DNA of 64,000 bases from Chryseobacterium sp. ON_d1 (GTDB lineage: Bacteria; Bacteroidota; Bacteroidia; Flavobacteriales; Weeksellaceae): positions 186,001 through 250,000 of the forward strand of contig NZ_BJTC01000003.1 of the NCBI RefSeq assembly GCF_006829085.1, read 5' to 3'. Positions 1 through 9,712 of the stretch are shown one piece after another (position 1 is the stretch's first letter; each line of letters begins with the position of its first letter). The notes below the pieces were generated by a model. That model was given only the letters and a program-made list of their open reading frames with translations, searched no databases and was not told where the DNA came from. The position numbers and the translations under genes were made by a program.

Positions 1-114
1 GATCCCAAAGTGAGCGAGAACTAAACATGGCAGAACAGTAGCTAATGTAATTCTGATCGCAGAATATACATACTGACTGGTTACGAATTTTTTGAGTTCC
101 GCTGAATAGTTCAT
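1..114 (-). CDS. FUSC/YccS-like membrane protein, N-terminal 38 residues only
   Basis: The reverse strand reads from an ATG at 114 off the window edge with no stop, beginning MNYSAELKKFVTSQYVYSAI. A short polar start runs into a hydrophobic segment (ITLATVLPCLVLAHFGI), as in the N-termini of flavobacterial FUSC-family (aromatic-acid exporter or fusaric-acid-resistance-like) inner-membrane proteins. The family call rests on recognising this N-terminus, since the rest lies outside the window. It is divergent from the beta-lactamase gene across a 223-base AT-rich gap in which I see no other gene. Confidence 0.55.
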   Translation of the reverse strand, partial: MNYSAELKKFVTSQYVYSAIRITLATVLPCLVLAHFGI

Positions 115-337
115 ACTACAAAAATAGCTATTGAATTTAAGAAAATCGCCATAAAAAAGATACTTTTATCAACTTAAATGTTATATTTTTTTTAAGTAGG
201 TTATTGTATCATTTAAAATAAACTGACAGATGAAGCAGATTCATAATGTATTGCTTGACCAGTTTTAACACAACAGCTAACAAATCTTGTTCCATGAATT
301 CTTATCTTAGATTATCTCAATTTTAAATAATAGTTTT

Positions 338-1096
338 ATGAAATTCATTATTAAAAATGTATGCATCATTTTGTGTTCTTTTATCATTTTAAGTTGTAGT
401 TCACAAAACAAGAACAGTTTTAAAGCAAAGAAAATTTATGAATCAAAAGACTTGGTTATCACTCAGATTTCGGAAAATTCTTTTATACATACTTCTTTTA
501 AACAGACGAATGATTTCGGGAATGTGCCCTGTAATGGACTGATTGTAAAAGATCACAACGAAACTATTGTTTTTGATACTCCTACTCAGGATAAAAGTTC
601 AGAAGAGCTGATACGATGGATCAATGAAAAGTTGCATGCTAAGATCAATGCAATTATTCCAACCCATTTTCATGATGACAGTTTAGGAGGATTGATGGCT
701 TTTCATAAACATAATATTCCCTCTTATTCATATGCTAAAACAATTGAATTAGCCAAAGAGAATAATTTTGTCATTCCTGAGAATGATTTTAATGATTCGT
801 TGGTTCTGAAAGTGGGAGATAAAGATGTTACAGCGAAATTTTTCGGAGAAGGTCATACCAGAGATAATGTTGTAGGGTATTTTCCAGGTGAAAATATTTT
901 GTTTGGAGGCTGTTTATTAAAGGAGCTTGAGGCAGGTAAAGGATATTTGGGAGATGCTAATATTTCTGCATGGTCCAAAACCGTTAAGAAAGTTAAAAAA
1001 GAATATCCCAATGTGAAGGTTGTAGTTCCGGGGCATGGAGATTATGGAGATGGAAAGCTCCTTGATTATACCATTGATTTATTCAAAGGTCAATAG
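338..1096 (+). CDS. Subclass B1 metallo-beta-lactamase, predicted lipoprotein
   Basis: Zinc hydrolase expected to open the beta-lactam ring in the periplasm. All six B1 zinc ligands are visible: H110, H112 and D114 in THFHDDSLGG, H173 in GEGHTRDN, C192 in GGCLLK and H233 in VVPGHG. The Lys after the Cys ligand (K195) is also typical of B1. Length (252 aa) is normal. The N-terminus is a lipoprotein signal: a hydrophobic stretch ending ILSC (C20) followed by Ser-Ser, so the enzyme is probably membrane-anchored as NDM-1 is, unlike the soluble BlaB, CGB and IND enzymes. It stands alone and shares a bidirectional terminator with porV. The exact B1 subfamily cannot be settled here. Confidence 0.9.
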   Translation: MKFIIKNVCIILCSFIILSCSSQNKNSFKAKKIYESKDLVITQISENSFIHTSFKQTNDFGNVPCNGLIVKDHNETIVFDTPTQDKSSEELIRWINEKLHAKINAIIPTHFHDDSLGGLMAFHKHNIPSYSYAKTIELAKENNFVIPENDFNDSLVLKVGDKDVTAKFFGEGHTRDNVVGYFPGENILFGGCLLKELEAGKGYLGDANISAWSKTVKKVKKEYPNVKVVVPGHGDYGDGKLLDYTIDLFKGQ

Positions 1097-1186
1097 TGAA
1101 TTTTTGCTTTGCAAAGTGAATGGTGAATGATTGCAGTCTGTAAAAGAAATTGACAAGCGAAATGGATTGACGATTGACAATTAATA

Positions 1187-1218
1187 AAAAAGCCTCATTA
1201 CAAAGTATGAGGCTTTTT
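1187..1218. terminator. Bidirectional terminator between the beta-lactamase gene and porV
   Basis: A 12-bp perfect stem (AAAAAGCCTCAT / ATGAGGCTTTTT) encloses an 8-base loop. The A-tract on one side and T-tract on the other let it work for both convergent genes. Confidence 0.85.
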
Positions 1219-1235
1219 TATTGCTGTTGTTTTTT

Positions 1236-2399
1236 TTAACGATCTACGTTGGATGTTTCGTCTCCAATGTTCCAGGTAAGACCGAAACGGAGTGTATTAT
1301 CCAGTGCACTGTTGATTTTGGACATATTGATCAGATAGGAAAGATCCAATCCGAAAGAGCGGTATTTTAACCCGACACCTGCTGTAGCAAACTGTCTTGC
1401 TCCCTGCTCTTCACTTTCATGGAAGTAACCTCCTCTTACAGAAAATGCATTGTCATAAGAATATTCTAAAGCACCACTGTACATGATACTGTTTTTATTT
1501 TTGAAAGATTTTCCGATACCAGCCATAGGTCCTACGTTCGGGATCTGGTAAATAGGCTGTCTTGTATTCGGGTCTATTCCTGCGTATTCTGATCCGGGAA
1601 CCAAAAGTTTTGAACCTTCCACAGAAATTCCGATTCTGTTCATATCATCCAGGTACATGTCATATCCAACCCCTAATCTTGCCATGGTAGGAAGATAAGA
1701 TCTTGATTCTTCATTTCCTGTATAATCCAGTTTAGGACCTAAATTCTGAATAGCTAAACCTGCATTCACTTTACCATCATATCCACCGATACTGGAGAAT
1801 CTTGGAGAGTTATAATATGCTGAAACGTCTACCGCAAAACTGTTAGCCGCTTTAAGTGTAGTATCTGTGTTGAATCCTCCGGCTAAATCTGAACGGATGA
1901 ATCTTCCGGTAACAGCTCCGGAGAATGAATCAGAAAGCTTCAAGGCATAGGCAACGTCAATTGAGAATTCGTTTGGTTTTGATGTACCCATTGAAGCAAT
2001 TTCTGTACCCACCAACTGAGTCAGGTCTACCTGTCCCATATTGAAATAATAGATACTCGCGGAAATTGTAGATCTTTCTTCCTGCCCCAGAAACTTATGG
2101 AACGAAGCATATAATAAGAATACATCATTGGTAAGTTTTCCCATGTAAGGCGTATAGTTAAGACCTACGGAAGAACTTGACCTGCTGAAAGGGTATTTAG
2201 CCGCATTCCAGAATTGTGAAAATGCATCCGGAGAGGTTACCACCCCCTGATCTCCCATACCTCCTGATCTCGCATCAGGTGCGATTCTTAAGAAAGGAGC
2301 TCCGGTAAGAACTGGGTTTACTTTACCTAAATCTTGCGAATAGCCTAAAAAACCAGCACTCAAACCAAATCCTAAAAGCAGTTTAGTAGTTAAATTCAT
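1236..2399 (-). CDS. porV: Type IX secretion outer-membrane protein PorV (LptO)
   Basis: FadL-like beta-barrel of the type IX secretion system. PorV collects cargo from the translocon and delivers it to the PorU sortase at the cell surface. The 387-aa product has a signal peptide ending near GYSQ, then the family-typical N-terminal run (LRIAPDARSGGMGDQGV, QFWNAAKYPF), and aromatic-rich alternating strands to the C-terminus. It lies 59 bases downstream of porU on the same strand, the usual porU-porV order in Flavobacteriia, and is followed by the shared terminator at 1187-1218. Length and motifs fit orthologues; I see nothing unusual. Confidence 0.93.
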   Translation of the reverse strand: MNLTTKLLLGFGLSAGFLGYSQDLGKVNPVLTGAPFLRIAPDARSGGMGDQGVVTSPDAFSQFWNAAKYPFSRSSSSVGLNYTPYMGKLTNDVFLLYASFHKFLGQEERSTISASIYYFNMGQVDLTQLVGTEIASMGTSKPNEFSIDVAYALKLSDSFSGAVTGRFIRSDLAGGFNTDTTLKAANSFAVDVSAYYNSPRFSSIGGYDGKVNAGLAIQNLGPKLDYTGNEESRSYLPTMARLGVGYDMYLDDMNRIGISVEGSKLLVPGSEYAGIDPNTRQPIYQIPNVGPMAGIGKSFKNKNSIMYSGALEYSYDNAFSVRGGYFHESEEQGARQFATAGVGLKYRSFGLDLSYLINMSKINSALDNTLRFGLTWNIGDETSNVDR

Positions 2400-2458
2400 A
2401 TGTTGTCTTTTATATATTATCAGTTTTTTATTAATATTATTGTCTATGTTTTATTTAA

Positions 2459-5400
2459 TTATTTCAAAAGTACCATTTTTTCTACAGCTGTAGCACTTCC
2501 TTTGCATTTTTCTTGATTTTGACTTTTTGCAAATATCTTAAAAATATATGTACCTTTTGCTACTGTAGACCCAAAATCATCTCTTCCGTCCCATTCTATT
2601 GCCTGACGAGGGGTTCTAAAGCCCTGTAGGAAAGGTTCTGCAACCACCGGTTGTGATAAAGTTTTTACCAGTCTTCCGGTTATTGTATAAATCTGTACGT
2701 TCACATCCAGAATATCATCACAATTGTGTTCAAACTGAATATATGTTTTATTCGTAAATGGATTGGGCCAGTTCAGAGGACGGTTGATCGTCAGGTGCTG
2801 GTCAGATTCATCTTTAACTTCAAAATTTAACGTAGCAGTTGTCGAATTATTGTTTATATCCCAAACTTTAAATGTTAATTGATGTTGCCCCACTGCCAGA
2901 TTTCTGAAAGGATAGGTTACATTCCCTTTTTGATAATCGGCTAGACTTGGGTTTAAACATCCGTTTCCTTCTCCTGCAGAATAAAAATCATTCAAAACGA
3001 CCGTATTGATGATCTGTCCGTCAAGATATACGGTAATGTCATGCCCTACTCCAGATCCTGTTGAGTTAATTCCTGTATCATCGGTAAGACAGGCAAGAAG
3101 CATTGGATTCTGATTCGTAATTCCGCCATCCGCAAAGTTGGTGTTATTCATGTACAGCTTTACTTTTGGGGGCTGATTATCATTGATTCCGTTTGGATTA
3201 ATATCACCTACCTGTACGGCCTGGTTATTGAAAACATCAGTTGACTTATTATCTGCATAGGCAAGTATTCTTCCCTGGCCTACAGCATAATTAATATCTT
3301 TAGGTACATAAAATTCAGCAGTGAATACACCGTTTACAGCAGTTCCGGCAGCCTTTACAATAGCACTTCCTTCTTCTGTGTAATCAAGGACAGGAGATAA
3401 AAGTCCGTTGTTATTTAAGGTTTTCTTGTTCAGTCTTTTGTCGAAAATATTGATACTTACTTTTCCGTTGAAAGTATTATTTAATGTTCCGTTCGGATTA
3501 TTGATGTGTCCTTTTATTTTAACGAAATCCAAACCTCTTATCAGCCCCGGAACCGGAGTTTCAATATTATCAATAATCAGGAGTCTTTGAGGTCTGCTCA
3601 GTTTCATGGCAGGATCACCCAGGAAGTTAACCTTTAGGTGATTATTATTTGGACCCTTTTGTTTTTTTGCAATTAAGTGTGCATTTCCTAAAGAGTTGAA
3701 ATCATCATTGGTTAATTTAAAGATATTTTGGGTAAATGTATTGGTAAAATCACGTCCGTAATCCACTCCGATGGCACGGCTGGAGGTAATCATTGTTGAA
3801 GCCCCTCCCTGTTTCATTTTAATAAACTGCTCACCTACAGAATTGGTGGCCGGCTCATCCCATAATGTAAATTCACAGGTGATGGTAGATACAAACGGGA
3901 ATCTGCTGTATACATTGGAAAAGTTATTGGCATTCTGAACCTCAGTACTTGTGAGTACTCTTTCCTGTGCCCAGCCGTTAATTCCTCCGTGTCCGAAATA
4001 AAATAAATATAAGCTGTTTCCTATCGCATTGGAGATAGCCTGGTTGACCTGTGGATATCTTCGTCCTCCGGATGTGCTCTGAGCAGGGAAGGCATCCATG
4101 TATAATTTTTTAACATTATATTCTTTCAGGTCAGTCTGGCCTGGCTGTTCAAATATACCGGCCAGAGAAGCATTCATTACATTGTGGAAAGGACTTCCTC
4201 CTTCATTATTATCATCCACTACGAAATCAAGCCTCATACGCCAGTCTCCAAACGGGCTCGATTGTCCCTGAAGGGAATTGTAATAAGCCAGTGTTTTATT
4301 GATCATATCTCCGGCTTCGCTTACATTGGCCGCAGGAATTCTCCCTACAGGAAGATCCGGAAGATTATTTTCAATTAATAATGTGTTCTGTGGCTTCGTC
4401 ATTACAATGTAATCATCGGTTACAAATGATGATACGTAATCTGAAGACTGCTCACTTTGGTAGCTGGGAACAACGTTTGTATTATTTGGAACTCTGTTTT
4501 TATAATCGTAAGAAGCATCTCCCAGAATGAATACATACTGAAGCCTTCCGAGTGGCGTATTCAGCTTGCTTACGAAATCTCTTACAGCGGTAAGATCTTT
4601 GCTTCCGCTGCCGTATTCTTCATAGATCTTATTAATATCTACAATTTCTACTTTGTAATTGTGATTGGTCTGATGGTAATTGGCAATTCTTTGTGCCTGT
4701 CCCATCATTTCCGGTACAGTAAGAATCAGGTAATCTACATTTTGTATAGCCGAAAGATTCTGATTTGCAATTCTTCCTACAAACTGAGGACTGAAAGCAG
4801 CATCGGCACGAAAAGCAACAAATTCATTGTTGAAGTTCTGGTCAGCAGCAGTGTACGCAAAATTGAAAGAGCCGGCTCCGGCTTTATTCACCCTTCTGTT
4901 GGCATTGGTAATATCTGTTACATCCCACACCTGCTCTATATTAGCCGCATTGCTGATACTGAAACCATAATCTGTATTGCTTCCGCTTACAATAGAATAA
5001 TCCCTGAAGTTCATCTGCGAACCATTGAAAGCAAGGTTTTCTTTGTACTGAACTTCTACATAATCAAAATAAAAAGTCCCGTTGGGATTTTTGGAGATGT
5101 CAGGATTATACACCAGTGTAAACTGGTTTCCGGTCAGATTGGTCAGCGTTCCGGAATATATTATAGGGTAGAAGGTATACTGGTAACTCGAGGTGTCCGA
5201 AGGAACCGTTTGTATCGGTTGGGGATTTAAATTGTTGATTTTAAAATCAATGGTATTCTGTTGGGAATTATATGCTACGACCTGAGTTCTGTATCGTATC
5301 ACATCATTAGCCTGTATAGGAGAATTGGTCGTGAGTGTTACTGTTTTTTCATTATTGAAAGGAGTGTCTTCTACCCATGTTCTGCCTACTTTTAACAGGT

Positions 5401-6358
5401 TTTTCTGATCTTTGTTGATCACCTGGTAATTGTCATATCTTGTGATCAGCTGAGCAGGAAGATTTCCGTCAACAGTGGGAACTCTTTTTCCGGCACCTTT
5501 GTCAAAGTTGATATAGTAATATGAGAAATCCTCATATATATTTTTAACATTATTGCTTGTATTGATTCGGGTTTCATGTCTTTTAAAACCGTTTCCGTTG
5601 GAAGTGTCATAAAGGTTATATCCATCCGGCCCCTGCGCATAGAAAAGGGCATAATCATTATCATTCCATACACCATCATCTTCACCCACCACCTGAATCG
5701 CATTTTCCTGTAGAGCTCCATATTTTACATCCTGATTATATTCAGGAAGCATGATTCCTCCGTTTCCATAAATTCTGAAATTCTTTGGGTTTACAGAAGC
5801 GGGATTGATCCCGTTATCTTTCAAAAACTGAGAGGTGATTTTGAATATACCGGATTTGTCTACCTTAATTTTATAAAAATTACCACTCGATAAAGGATTA
5901 ACAGTAGTTCCTACTTTATTGACCGTTCCTGTAGTATTGACGAAAGAAGAAGCTTCTGAAACATTGAAGGAAGATAATCTCTGAACACGGCCCTTTACAT
6001 TTTTAAAAAGGGCAACACTGATACTGGCATAGCTGTCTCCATCTAATGTATAATAAGAAACATCTGCCACATCATTCGCAGGAAGCCTGCCTTTATCCAG
6101 CTCAAATAAATCCTGGTTGGAAACGTTTTCCCAGACAAGGTCTGAGATTTTTAACTGCTTTTCTCCGATTTTTTGCTTGGTTACTATAAAAACATTATTT
6201 TGGCTGAAAGAAAAACCTTCATTTTTGAAATTGGGAAGATTTAATTTTGTGTCACCAAAATCCTGGATTTTAGAACCATTCCATTCTATGGTGTTTCTTT
6301 GAGCGTAAAGTGTTGATGCAAAAGCGATTAAAGATAAAAGCGTTATTTTTCGTTTCAT
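2459..6358 (-). CDS. porU: Type IX secretion system sortase PorU
   Basis: Gingipain-like (peptidase C25) cell-surface sortase that removes the C-terminal signal of T9SS cargo and attaches it to surface lipopolysaccharide. The 1299-aa protein has a signal peptide (ending LYAQ), a long beta-rich N-terminal part and a C25 domain from about residue 540. The catalytic dyad is H790 in YFGHGG and C828 in TITCEF. The C-terminus (from about residue 1205, NWPNPFTNKTYI, then the GTYIFKI end motif) is itself a T9SS-type C-terminal domain, as in known PorU proteins. It is the first gene of the porU-porV unit and diverges from gldJ, so the AT-rich 6359-6522 gap probably holds promoters for both. Confidence 0.94.
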   Translation of the reverse strand: MKRKITLLSLIAFASTLYAQRNTIEWNGSKIQDFGDTKLNLPNFKNEGFSFSQNNVFIVTKQKIGEKQLKISDLVWENVSNQDLFELDKGRLPANDVADVSYYTLDGDSYASISVALFKNVKGRVQRLSSFNVSEASSFVNTTGTVNKVGTTVNPLSSGNFYKIKVDKSGIFKITSQFLKDNGINPASVNPKNFRIYGNGGIMLPEYNQDVKYGALQENAIQVVGEDDGVWNDNDYALFYAQGPDGYNLYDTSNGNGFKRHETRINTSNNVKNIYEDFSYYYINFDKGAGKRVPTVDGNLPAQLITRYDNYQVINKDQKNLLKVGRTWVEDTPFNNEKTVTLTTNSPIQANDVIRYRTQVVAYNSQQNTIDFKINNLNPQPIQTVPSDTSSYQYTFYPIIYSGTLTNLTGNQFTLVYNPDISKNPNGTFYFDYVEVQYKENLAFNGSQMNFRDYSIVSGSNTDYGFSISNAANIEQVWDVTDITNANRRVNKAGAGSFNFAYTAADQNFNNEFVAFRADAAFSPQFVGRIANQNLSAIQNVDYLILTVPEMMGQAQRIANYHQTNHNYKVEIVDINKIYEEYGSGSKDLTAVRDFVSKLNTPLGRLQYVFILGDASYDYKNRVPNNTNVVPSYQSEQSSDYVSSFVTDDYIVMTKPQNTLLIENNLPDLPVGRIPAANVSEAGDMINKTLAYYNSLQGQSSPFGDWRMRLDFVVDDNNEGGSPFHNVMNASLAGIFEQPGQTDLKEYNVKKLYMDAFPAQSTSGGRRYPQVNQAISNAIGNSLYLFYFGHGGINGWAQERVLTSTEVQNANNFSNVYSRFPFVSTITCEFTLWDEPATNSVGEQFIKMKQGGASTMITSSRAIGVDYGRDFTNTFTQNIFKLTNDDFNSLGNAHLIAKKQKGPNNNHLKVNFLGDPAMKLSRPQRLLIIDNIETPVPGLIRGLDFVKIKGHINNPNGTLNNTFNGKVSINIFDKRLNKKTLNNNGLLSPVLDYTEEGSAIVKAAGTAVNGVFTAEFYVPKDINYAVGQGRILAYADNKSTDVFNNQAVQVGDINPNGINDNQPPKVKLYMNNTNFADGGITNQNPMLLACLTDDTGINSTGSGVGHDITVYLDGQIINTVVLNDFYSAGEGNGCLNPSLADYQKGNVTYPFRNLAVGQHQLTFKVWDINNNSTTATLNFEVKDESDQHLTINRPLNWPNPFTNKTYIQFEHNCDDILDVNVQIYTITGRLVKTLSQPVVAEPFLQGFRTPRQAIEWDGRDDFGSTVAKGTYIFKIFAKSQNQEKCKGSATAVEKMVLLK

Positions 6359-6522
6359 GTTTACTATTGAAATTGCTAAATTACAAAATAAATGAAAATT
6401 TTAGAATTAAATTGTGATACAATAAAATTAATTTGTTATCGTTTTTCAAAAAAATCAAATCTTTATTTGATTTATTGAATAATTTATTTTTTCTTTGTAC
6501 TTTGAAAATATTTATATCGACT

Positions 6523-8124
6523 ATGAAAAAACTAAAGTTGTTTTCATTAATAGCATTAAGTTCTACACTTGCATTAACCAGCTGTGGCGGATCAGGAACC
6601 AGCAAAGGTGGCGGTACCAAAAAATTTGTCAGCAAAACAGGTTGGAAACCAAACGAAAAACAGGGTTGGTTTTTTGCAGGAAAGCAACAGAAGCAGAAGG
6701 GTTGGCCTGGGATGGTATATGTAGAAGGTGGAACTTTTACAATGGGATTAGTGAAAGATGATGTTATGCACGATTGGAATAACACACCTCGCAGAATGCA
6801 GGTAAGTTCATTCTTTATCGGAGAAACTGAGATTACTAACTACGAATACCGCGAATACCTTACATGGTTGAAGTATGTATTCCCACCAAGTGACCCTAGT
6901 TTTAAGGAGATCTATAACGGTGCTTTGCCGGATACCTTATTATGGGACAACAAATTATCTAGAAACGATTATAATGAAACGTATCTGCGTTCTCCGGAGT
7001 TTGATTACTATCCGGTGGTAGGTGTTTCCTGGACCCAGGCAAACAGATACTGCGAATGGCTGTCAGACAGAGCGAATGAAAAAGCTTTGATGCAGGCCGG
7101 TATTATTGCCAAAGATTTGTATATCAACGAATCCAACAACCAGGGAGGAACTGCATTCAATATGGATAAATTCAAATCCAATGATCCTGAAATGCAGGGA
7201 TATATCAATGAAAAAAGAATGCAGCAGAAAACAGGTATGAAAACGACCAACCAGAGACTGCTTGCTGCCAACAGAGCTCCAAATGCTGCAATGGTACAGA
7301 AATTCAGACTTCCTACCGAAGTAGAATGGGAATATGCAGCTCTTGGGATGGCTAAAAACAGAGAATATAACCAATACCTGGGTAAAAAGCCTCAAATTGA
7401 AAGATTAAGAGGTACCAAAGGAAGAGACAGAGGAATGTTCCTTGAAAACTTCAAAATGGGTAAAGGTGACTATTCCGGTATCGCAGGATGGAAAAACGAC
7501 GGATCAGCACAAACTTCTGACGTAAGACAGTATCCATCTAACGATTTAGGAATCTATGGTATGTATGGAAACGTTTCAGAATGGACTGCTGACGTTTACA
7601 GACCAATCATTGATGAAGATTATAACGATTTCAACTACTATAGAGGTAATATGCCTCAGGCTATCGTAAGAAACGGAGACGGAACTTACAAAATGATCGA
7701 TGAAGGCTCAATCAAATATGATACTTTGGCTGACGGAAGATTAGTTTACAAAGGGCTTCCGGGACAGTTTGAAAGACAAACGATTGCAGACTACAGAAAC
7801 TACAGAGATGGTGACAGACAGTCTTCGTTAGAATATTACAGAGCTTCAGATTCTACTGCAGGATTCGATATGTATAACTCTCCTAAATCAAGATTCGTTG
7901 TAGACGGAAACGGTAGAGTAAAACTGCAGAAAGATACCAGAGACAGAACTTCTGAAATCTCTAACGAGGTTAGAGTAGTAAAAGGTGGTTCTTGGCAGGA
8001 TACAGCATATTGGCTGGATCCGGGACAAAGAAGATATAAAAACCAAAACAAAGCTTATGGCTGGGTAGGTTTCCGTGTTGCACAGGATGCCAGAACCAGC
8101 GATAAGAGTAGAACTAGAAGATAA
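6523..8124 (+). CDS. gldJ: Gliding motility/T9SS lipoprotein GldJ
   Basis: Outer-membrane-associated lipoprotein needed for gliding and T9SS function in Flavobacterium; it resembles formylglycine-generating (SUMF1/FGE) proteins but is thought to be structural. I start it at ATG 6523 (MKKLKLFSL) because this gives a proper lipoprotein signal with lipobox LTSC (C21). An upstream in-frame ATG at 6433 would add 30 residues and bury that signal. FGE-type motifs are visible: GGTFTMG, FRLPTEVEWEYAA, MYGNVSEWTADVY and VVKGGSWQDTAYW. The product is 533 aa, near the family's usual length. A TTG (6475-6477) and a TACTTTG (6498-6504) resemble a Bacteroidota promoter but the -7 box is one base short. Confidence 0.93.
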   Translation: MKKLKLFSLIALSSTLALTSCGGSGTSKGGGTKKFVSKTGWKPNEKQGWFFAGKQQKQKGWPGMVYVEGGTFTMGLVKDDVMHDWNNTPRRMQVSSFFIGETEITNYEYREYLTWLKYVFPPSDPSFKEIYNGALPDTLLWDNKLSRNDYNETYLRSPEFDYYPVVGVSWTQANRYCEWLSDRANEKALMQAGIIAKDLYINESNNQGGTAFNMDKFKSNDPEMQGYINEKRMQQKTGMKTTNQRLLAANRAPNAAMVQKFRLPTEVEWEYAALGMAKNREYNQYLGKKPQIERLRGTKGRDRGMFLENFKMGKGDYSGIAGWKNDGSAQTSDVRQYPSNDLGIYGMYGNVSEWTADVYRPIIDEDYNDFNYYRGNMPQAIVRNGDGTYKMIDEGSIKYDTLADGRLVYKGLPGQFERQTIADYRNYRDGDRQSSLEYYRASDSTAGFDMYNSPKSRFVVDGNGRVKLQKDTRDRTSEISNEVRVVKGGSWQDTAYWLDPGQRRYKNQNKAYGWVGFRVAQDARTSDKSRTRR

Positions 8125-8146
8125 TATTTATCAAAAAAATACTTAT

Positions 8147-8179
8147 AAAAAACCTTCCGGATTTTCGGAAGGTTTTTTT
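8147..8179 (+). terminator. Terminator after gldJ
   Basis: Perfect stem AAAAAACCTTCCG / CGGAAGGTTTTTT with a 6-base loop, followed by a T-run, 22 bases after the gldJ stop. Confidence 0.88.
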
Positions 8180-8278
8180 ATTTTTGAATGATGAAATCGC
8201 TTTGACTGAAAAGCCTGAAATACTCGTACAGATTTGGCGATTGCATATGACTTCTTTAAAAAAAATATATATTTCCAC

Positions 8279-9550
8279 ATGAATATAGAACAGTTTTATC
8301 CTTTATTTCTGCAGGCTGCAAAAGTGACCATTGATAGCAGAAAAATAGCAGAGAATGATATTTTCTTTGCCTTTTCCGGCGAAAATTTTAATGCGGCTAC
8401 TCAGGCTGAAAAAGCGATTGATGATGGAGCCCTGGCGGTGATTGTTGAGCTTCCGGAATTTGAAAACAGAGATAAAAATATCTTCTATGTTTCATCAACG
8501 CTTGAGTTCCTGCAGCAGCTGGCGGTCTATCACAGAATTAAGCTTAGCATTCCCTTTATAGGTCTTACAGGAAGTAACGGAAAAACAACGACAAAAGAAT
8601 TGATTCATGCTGTTCTTTCAGAAAAGTTTAATGTTCAGTATACATCCGGAAACCTTAATAATCATATCGGAGTTCCTTTAACGATCCTTTCCATTAAACC
8701 CGAACATGAGATGGCTGTGATTGAAATGGGAGCCAATCATCAGAAAGAAATTGAATTTCTGTGTACCATTTCCCAACCGGATTTCGGATATATTACCAAT
8801 TTCGGGAAAGCTCATCTGGAAGGGTTCGGAGGCTTTGAAGGAGTAATAAAAGGAAAATCTGAGCTGTATGATTATCTTAAAAACAATAACAGAACAATAG
8901 TTGTTAATGAAAATGATCCTATCCAGGCTGAGAAAACTGAAAATTATTCCCCTAAAATTACTTTTGGAAAAGATACTTCCGATTATAATTTTGAGTCTTT
9001 TTCAGAAGAACATTTTGTAGGGTTGAGTTATCAGGGCGTAAGAGCCGTTTCAAAACTGACAGGAGAATATAATTTTACCAACCTTTGTGCAGCAGCAAGC
9101 TTAGGGCTTCATTTCGGAATCAGCTTTGAAAACATAAAGCATGCGCTGGAGCTGTATACGCCTACCAACATGAGATCTCAGGTAGTGAAAAAAGAGGGCA
9201 GAACTCTTGTACTGGATACCTACAATGCGAACCCAAGTTCCATGGCTGCGTCTTTAAATAATTTTATCAGTTTTGAAGGCAGTAAGACCATTATTATTGG
9301 AGATATGCTTGAACTTGGAGACGAGAGTGAAAAAGAACATCAGAATGTCTTAAAACTGGCCCATGATCTTAATTTCAATGAAATTATCACTGTAGGGAAA
9401 CATTTTAAAGCCGTTAATTTTTCAGATCCTGCTTTTGATAGTACTACAGAATTAATAGAATATTTAAAGCAGAATAAAATTCAGTCCGAAAACATACTGT
9501 TGAAAGGATCCAGAGGAATTGCGCTGGAAAAATCGATCGACTTTATTTAG
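8279..9550 (+). CDS. murF: UDP-N-acetylmuramoyl-tripeptide--D-alanyl-D-alanine ligase MurF
   Basis: Cytoplasmic ATP-dependent ligase that adds D-Ala-D-Ala to the UDP-MurNAc-tripeptide, the last cytoplasmic step of the peptidoglycan stem peptide. The Mur-ligase P-loop is GLTGSNGKTTTKE (about residues 95-107). The central-domain motif IEMGANHQKEIEFL and the C-terminal-domain LDTYNANPSSMAASL are MurF-specific. I place the start at ATG 8279 (MNIEQFYPLF); a TTG 45 bases upstream would add a stretch not expected in MurF. The 423-aa length suits the compact MurF of Bacteroidota. It stands alone between the gldJ terminator and a repeat-filled gap. Confidence 0.93.
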   Translation: MNIEQFYPLFLQAAKVTIDSRKIAENDIFFAFSGENFNAATQAEKAIDDGALAVIVELPEFENRDKNIFYVSSTLEFLQQLAVYHRIKLSIPFIGLTGSNGKTTTKELIHAVLSEKFNVQYTSGNLNNHIGVPLTILSIKPEHEMAVIEMGANHQKEIEFLCTISQPDFGYITNFGKAHLEGFGGFEGVIKGKSELYDYLKNNNRTIVVNENDPIQAEKTENYSPKITFGKDTSDYNFESFSEEHFVGLSYQGVRAVSKLTGEYNFTNLCAAASLGLHFGISFENIKHALELYTPTNMRSQVVKKEGRTLVLDTYNANPSSMAASLNNFISFEGSKTIIIGDMLELGDESEKEHQNVLKLAHDLNFNEIITVGKHFKAVNFSDPAFDSTTELIEYLKQNKIQSENILLKGSRGIALEKSIDFI

Positions 9551-9712
9551 AGTAAGGAAGCTGGAGGCTGGGAGAGGGAAGGTAAACAACGAGTATTCTC
9601 TTTTCTATACCATTTTATAAATTTTCATTGTTAAAATAAAATGATCACCATAAAACGAGCGGTGCTGGATCGTAACTTCCAGCTTCATTCTTCCAACTTC
9701 CGGCCTTATGAC
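9551..9712. repeat. Inverted arms of degenerate heptanucleotide repeats
   Basis: The gap between the convergent murF and Nudix genes begins with four in-phase heptads (GGAAGCT, GGAGGCT, GGGAGAG, GGAAGGT; 9556-9583). It ends with four on the opposite strand sense (CTTCCAG, CTTCATT, CTTCCAA, CTTCCGG; 9676-9703). The two arms are imperfectly self-complementary across about 90 bases of AT-rich DNA. No coding potential is visible. Related arrays recur elsewhere in the window. Confidence 0.75.

Noticed and set aside
4457..5230. Open frame of 257 codons on the plus strand inside porU
   Set aside because: It lies wholly antisense to the clearly coding porU gene, has odd composition (runs of Ile, Ser, Tyr) and no recognisable motif.
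6433..6522. Upstream ATG that would lengthen GldJ by 30 residues
   Set aside because: It would bury the lipoprotein signal that begins at 6523 and lies in the probable promoter region.
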